DNA of 64,000 nucleotides from Clostridiales bacterium. GTDB taxonomy: Bacteria > Bacillota > Clostridia > Lachnospirales > Lachnospiraceae. Of this stretch, positions 62,337-64,000 are shown piece after piece. The notes under the pieces are model-generated. The model was not told the origin of the DNA, made no database searches, and worked only from the letters and a program-made list of their open reading frames with translations. The position numbers and the translations under genes are program-made. Each line of letters begins with the position of its first letter. The first letter of the stretch is position 1. The stretch lies in the NCBI GenBank assembly GCA_018372435.1, contig JAHAJA010000005.1, positions 139,628-203,627 on the forward strand, in the 5' to 3' direction.

Positions 62337-64000
62337 ATGAATAGTGGAAAAAGAGATAATCAACTGAATCTGGCACTTGATGTTGGTCAAGAAACGAGAG
62401 AACAAACACTAGATCTTGATGTTGGATTTTTGCCGGAGGTACAATCTTGGGAATTAATTGTTAAATATACTGGTAGTCTTCAACGTGTACGTGACGAACT
62501 ACATATAAGTGCTGTGGAACTACTGAATGAATATGCAATCCTTGTAATACCAGAGAATCTTATAAGTCGGCTTGGTGCTTATGAAGAAATTGAATTCATA
62601 GAAAAACCGAAACGACTTGTTTTCGCAGTGGCGAATGGTAGAGCAGAATCTTGTATAAATCAACTACAATTACCACAATTTAATCTATTTGGGAAAGGTG
62701 TTATAGTTGCAATTATTGACTCCGGCATAGATTATAGTCATCCGGATTTTCGAAATAACGATGGAACAACAAGAATAGAAATGCTATGGGACCAGACAAT
62801 TCAAGGCTCGCCCCCGGAAGGCTATGATATTGGGACCTTATATACACGTGAGAATATTAACGAGGCTTTGGCCGAAAGAGATATGGCACAACGATTGTCA
62901 ATTGTACCGAGCGTAGATTTATCGGGACATGGTACAGGAGTTGCTGGAATTGCTTGTGGAAATGGAAGAGCAAGTAACGGTAGGAATAGAGGAGTAGCCT
63001 CTGAGAGCAATATGATTATAGTGAAACTAGGAGCCCCTACTCCATTGTCTTTTCCCAATACGACACAATTGATGCAAGGAATTGATTTTTGCATCCGCAA
63101 TGCCATTCGAATAGGGCAACCTATTGCGGTTAATGTAAGCTTCGGGAATAATTATGGTTCACATGATGGAAGATCATTGTTAGAATATTATATTAATGAT
63201 ATTGCTAACCTATGGAAGAGTAATATTGTTATAGGTTCAGGAAACGAAGGAGCAACGGCAAGGCACACAAATGGATTTGTTCAAAATCGAAGCAATCAGA
63301 TTATAGAGCTTGCAGTGTCGGAATATGAGAGAACGTTCAATTTACAGCTTTGGAAGAATTATAATGATATTATGTCCATTGAGATAACTAGTCCAAGTAA
63401 TGTAACAGTAGGTCCGATACGTGAGATTCAGGGAACGCAAAGCTTTGTAGTTGATAATACGCGGGTATTATTCTATTATGGAGAGCCGATTCCTTTCAAC
63501 AAAGCGCAAGAAATCTATTTTGAATTTATTCCAGTAATGGAAAAAGTGGCGACTGGTATATGGAAGATACGGTTAAATGGAGAAAATATTGTTGTAGGTA
63601 ATTATGATTTCTGGTTGCCAGCAGGTAATGCTATTGGCGCGGAGACAAGATTTTTGCGTCCAACACCAGATGTTACCCTGACGATACCATCTACTACGTT
63701 TCGTGCAATTACTGTAGGTGCCTATGATGGTAGCACGGATAGCTATGCTAATTTCTCGGGGCGTGGTTTTACTAGAGATGGAGAAACAATTAAGCCTGAT
63801 ATCGTAGCACCGGGGGTGGATATTACGTCAACCGCACCGAATTCAAGTTATTCCACGTATACTGGTACTTCTTTTGCAACACCATTTGTCACTGGTAGTG
63901 CTGCAATGTTGATGCAGTGGGGTATCGTTAATGGAAATGATCAATATCTTTACGGAGAAAAACTAAAGGCTTATTTAATAAAAGGAGCAAGACATTTACC
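62337..64000 (+). CDS. Subtilisin-like serine protease, Csp-like (S8), 3' end beyond window
   Basis: From ATG 62337 (GGTGA seven bases upstream) 554 codons remain open to the window end. The first 90 or so residues form a prodomain-like region (WELIVKYTGSLQRVRDEL); the S8 catalytic triad follows as Asp128 (VAIIDSGIDYSHPDF), His198 (SGHGTGVAGIACGNG) and Ser512 (GTSFATPFVTGSAAML), with a long jelly-roll-like insertion between His and Ser. This layout and the lack of a signal peptide match clostridial Csp proteases, which in spore formers activate the cortex hydrolase SleC during germination. All three residues are intact, so it should be active. Other intracellular S8 roles remain possible. Confidence 0.9.
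   Translation, partial: MNSGKRDNQLNLALDVGQETREQTLDLDVGFLPEVQSWELIVKYTGSLQRVRDELHISAVELLNEYAILVIPENLISRLGAYEEIEFIEKPKRLVFAVANGRAESCINQLQLPQFNLFGKGVIVAIIDSGIDYSHPDFRNNDGTTRIEMLWDQTIQGSPPEGYDIGTLYTRENINEALAERDMAQRLSIVPSVDLSGHGTGVAGIACGNGRASNGRNRGVASESNMIIVKLGAPTPLSFPNTTQLMQGIDFCIRNAIRIGQPIAVNVSFGNNYGSHDGRSLLEYYINDIANLWKSNIVIGSGNEGATARHTNGFVQNRSNQIIELAVSEYERTFNLQLWKNYNDIMSIEITSPSNVTVGPIREIQGTQSFVVDNTRVLFYYGEPIPFNKAQEIYFEFIPVMEKVATGIWKIRLNGENIVVGNYDFWLPAGNAIGAETRFLRPTPDVTLTIPSTTFRAITVGAYDGSTDSYANFSGRGFTRDGETIKPDIVAPGVDITSTAPNSSYSTYTGTSFATPFVTGSAAMLMQWGIVNGNDQYLYGEKLKAYLIKGARHL

Overview
The window is low-GC DNA with clostridial features: AGGAGG-type ribosome binding sites, TTGACA/TATAAT promoters, a bifunctional AdhE, a reverse rubrerythrin and a Csp-like subtilisin. 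The gene content, which is plant cell-wall sugar catabolism with YesM/YesN regulators and importers lacking their own ATPase, points to a plant-polysaccharide fermenting Lachnospiraceae such as Lachnoclostridium (Clostridium) phytofermentans or a close relative. That assignment is inference from content and style, not a database match. No rRNA, tRNA, CRISPR array, phage or insertion sequence was seen.

Layout. (1) 1-13890 is a pectin / rhamnogalacturonan island: a divergent LacI-type regulator (cut by the window edge), an ABC importer for oligogalacturonides (lipoprotein plus two permeases) with an embedded GH105 unsaturated glycuronyl hydrolase, a cytosolic GH28 exo-polygalacturonase, a xylose-isomerase-like TIM-barrel protein of unknown role, then UxaB, UxaA, UxaC and KdgK, which turn galacturonate into 2-keto-3-deoxy-6-phosphogluconate. 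The KDPG aldolase is not here. (2) 13996-18649 holds housekeeping or unlinked genes: a SEC-C protein, a small membrane protein, a DUF4015 putative glycosidase, an M19 dipeptidase and DapF. (3) 18906-21894 is adhE behind a promoter with three Rex-like boxes. (4) 22161-30110 is a beta-glucoside and beta-mannan region: a GH1 enzyme, an AraC regulator, then an operon of cellobiose 2-epimerase, GH130 mannosylglucose phosphorylase, CE2-type deacetylase and phosphohexomutase.

(5) 30198-42834 is mixed: an APH-like kinase, two soluble chemoreceptors (one with a zinc-binding CZB domain), a zinc phospholipase C-like protein, a ThrE-type exporter pair, a CpXC protein, a second GH105 gene with the same LacI-type operator as the first island, a ComEC-like metallo-beta-lactamase lipoprotein with DUF3006, an SDR enzyme and a reverse rubrerythrin. 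(6) 43152-49364 is an AraC/GyrI regulator and an ABC-2 exporter with a NarL-type two-component pair. (7) 49375-62251 is a second glycan island: YesM/YesN sensor-regulator, lipoprotein plus two permeases, an AraC regulator, GH2 beta-mannosidase and GH36 alpha-galactosidase, so galactomannan / manno-oligosaccharides are the likely substrate, complementing the phosphorolytic mannan operon in region 4. (8) A Csp-like subtilisin begins at 62337 and runs off the end.

The most notable non-coding signals are a shared palindromic operator at 657-672 and 38530-38545; an 89-bp tandem repeat (6978-7169) whose hairpins all carry C-GNA-G triloops; and two copies of one structured terminator-like element (21809-21894 and 55894-55975) 34 kb apart. 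Several gene starts given here are moved downstream of the longest open frame because a clear ribosome binding site supports the internal start.
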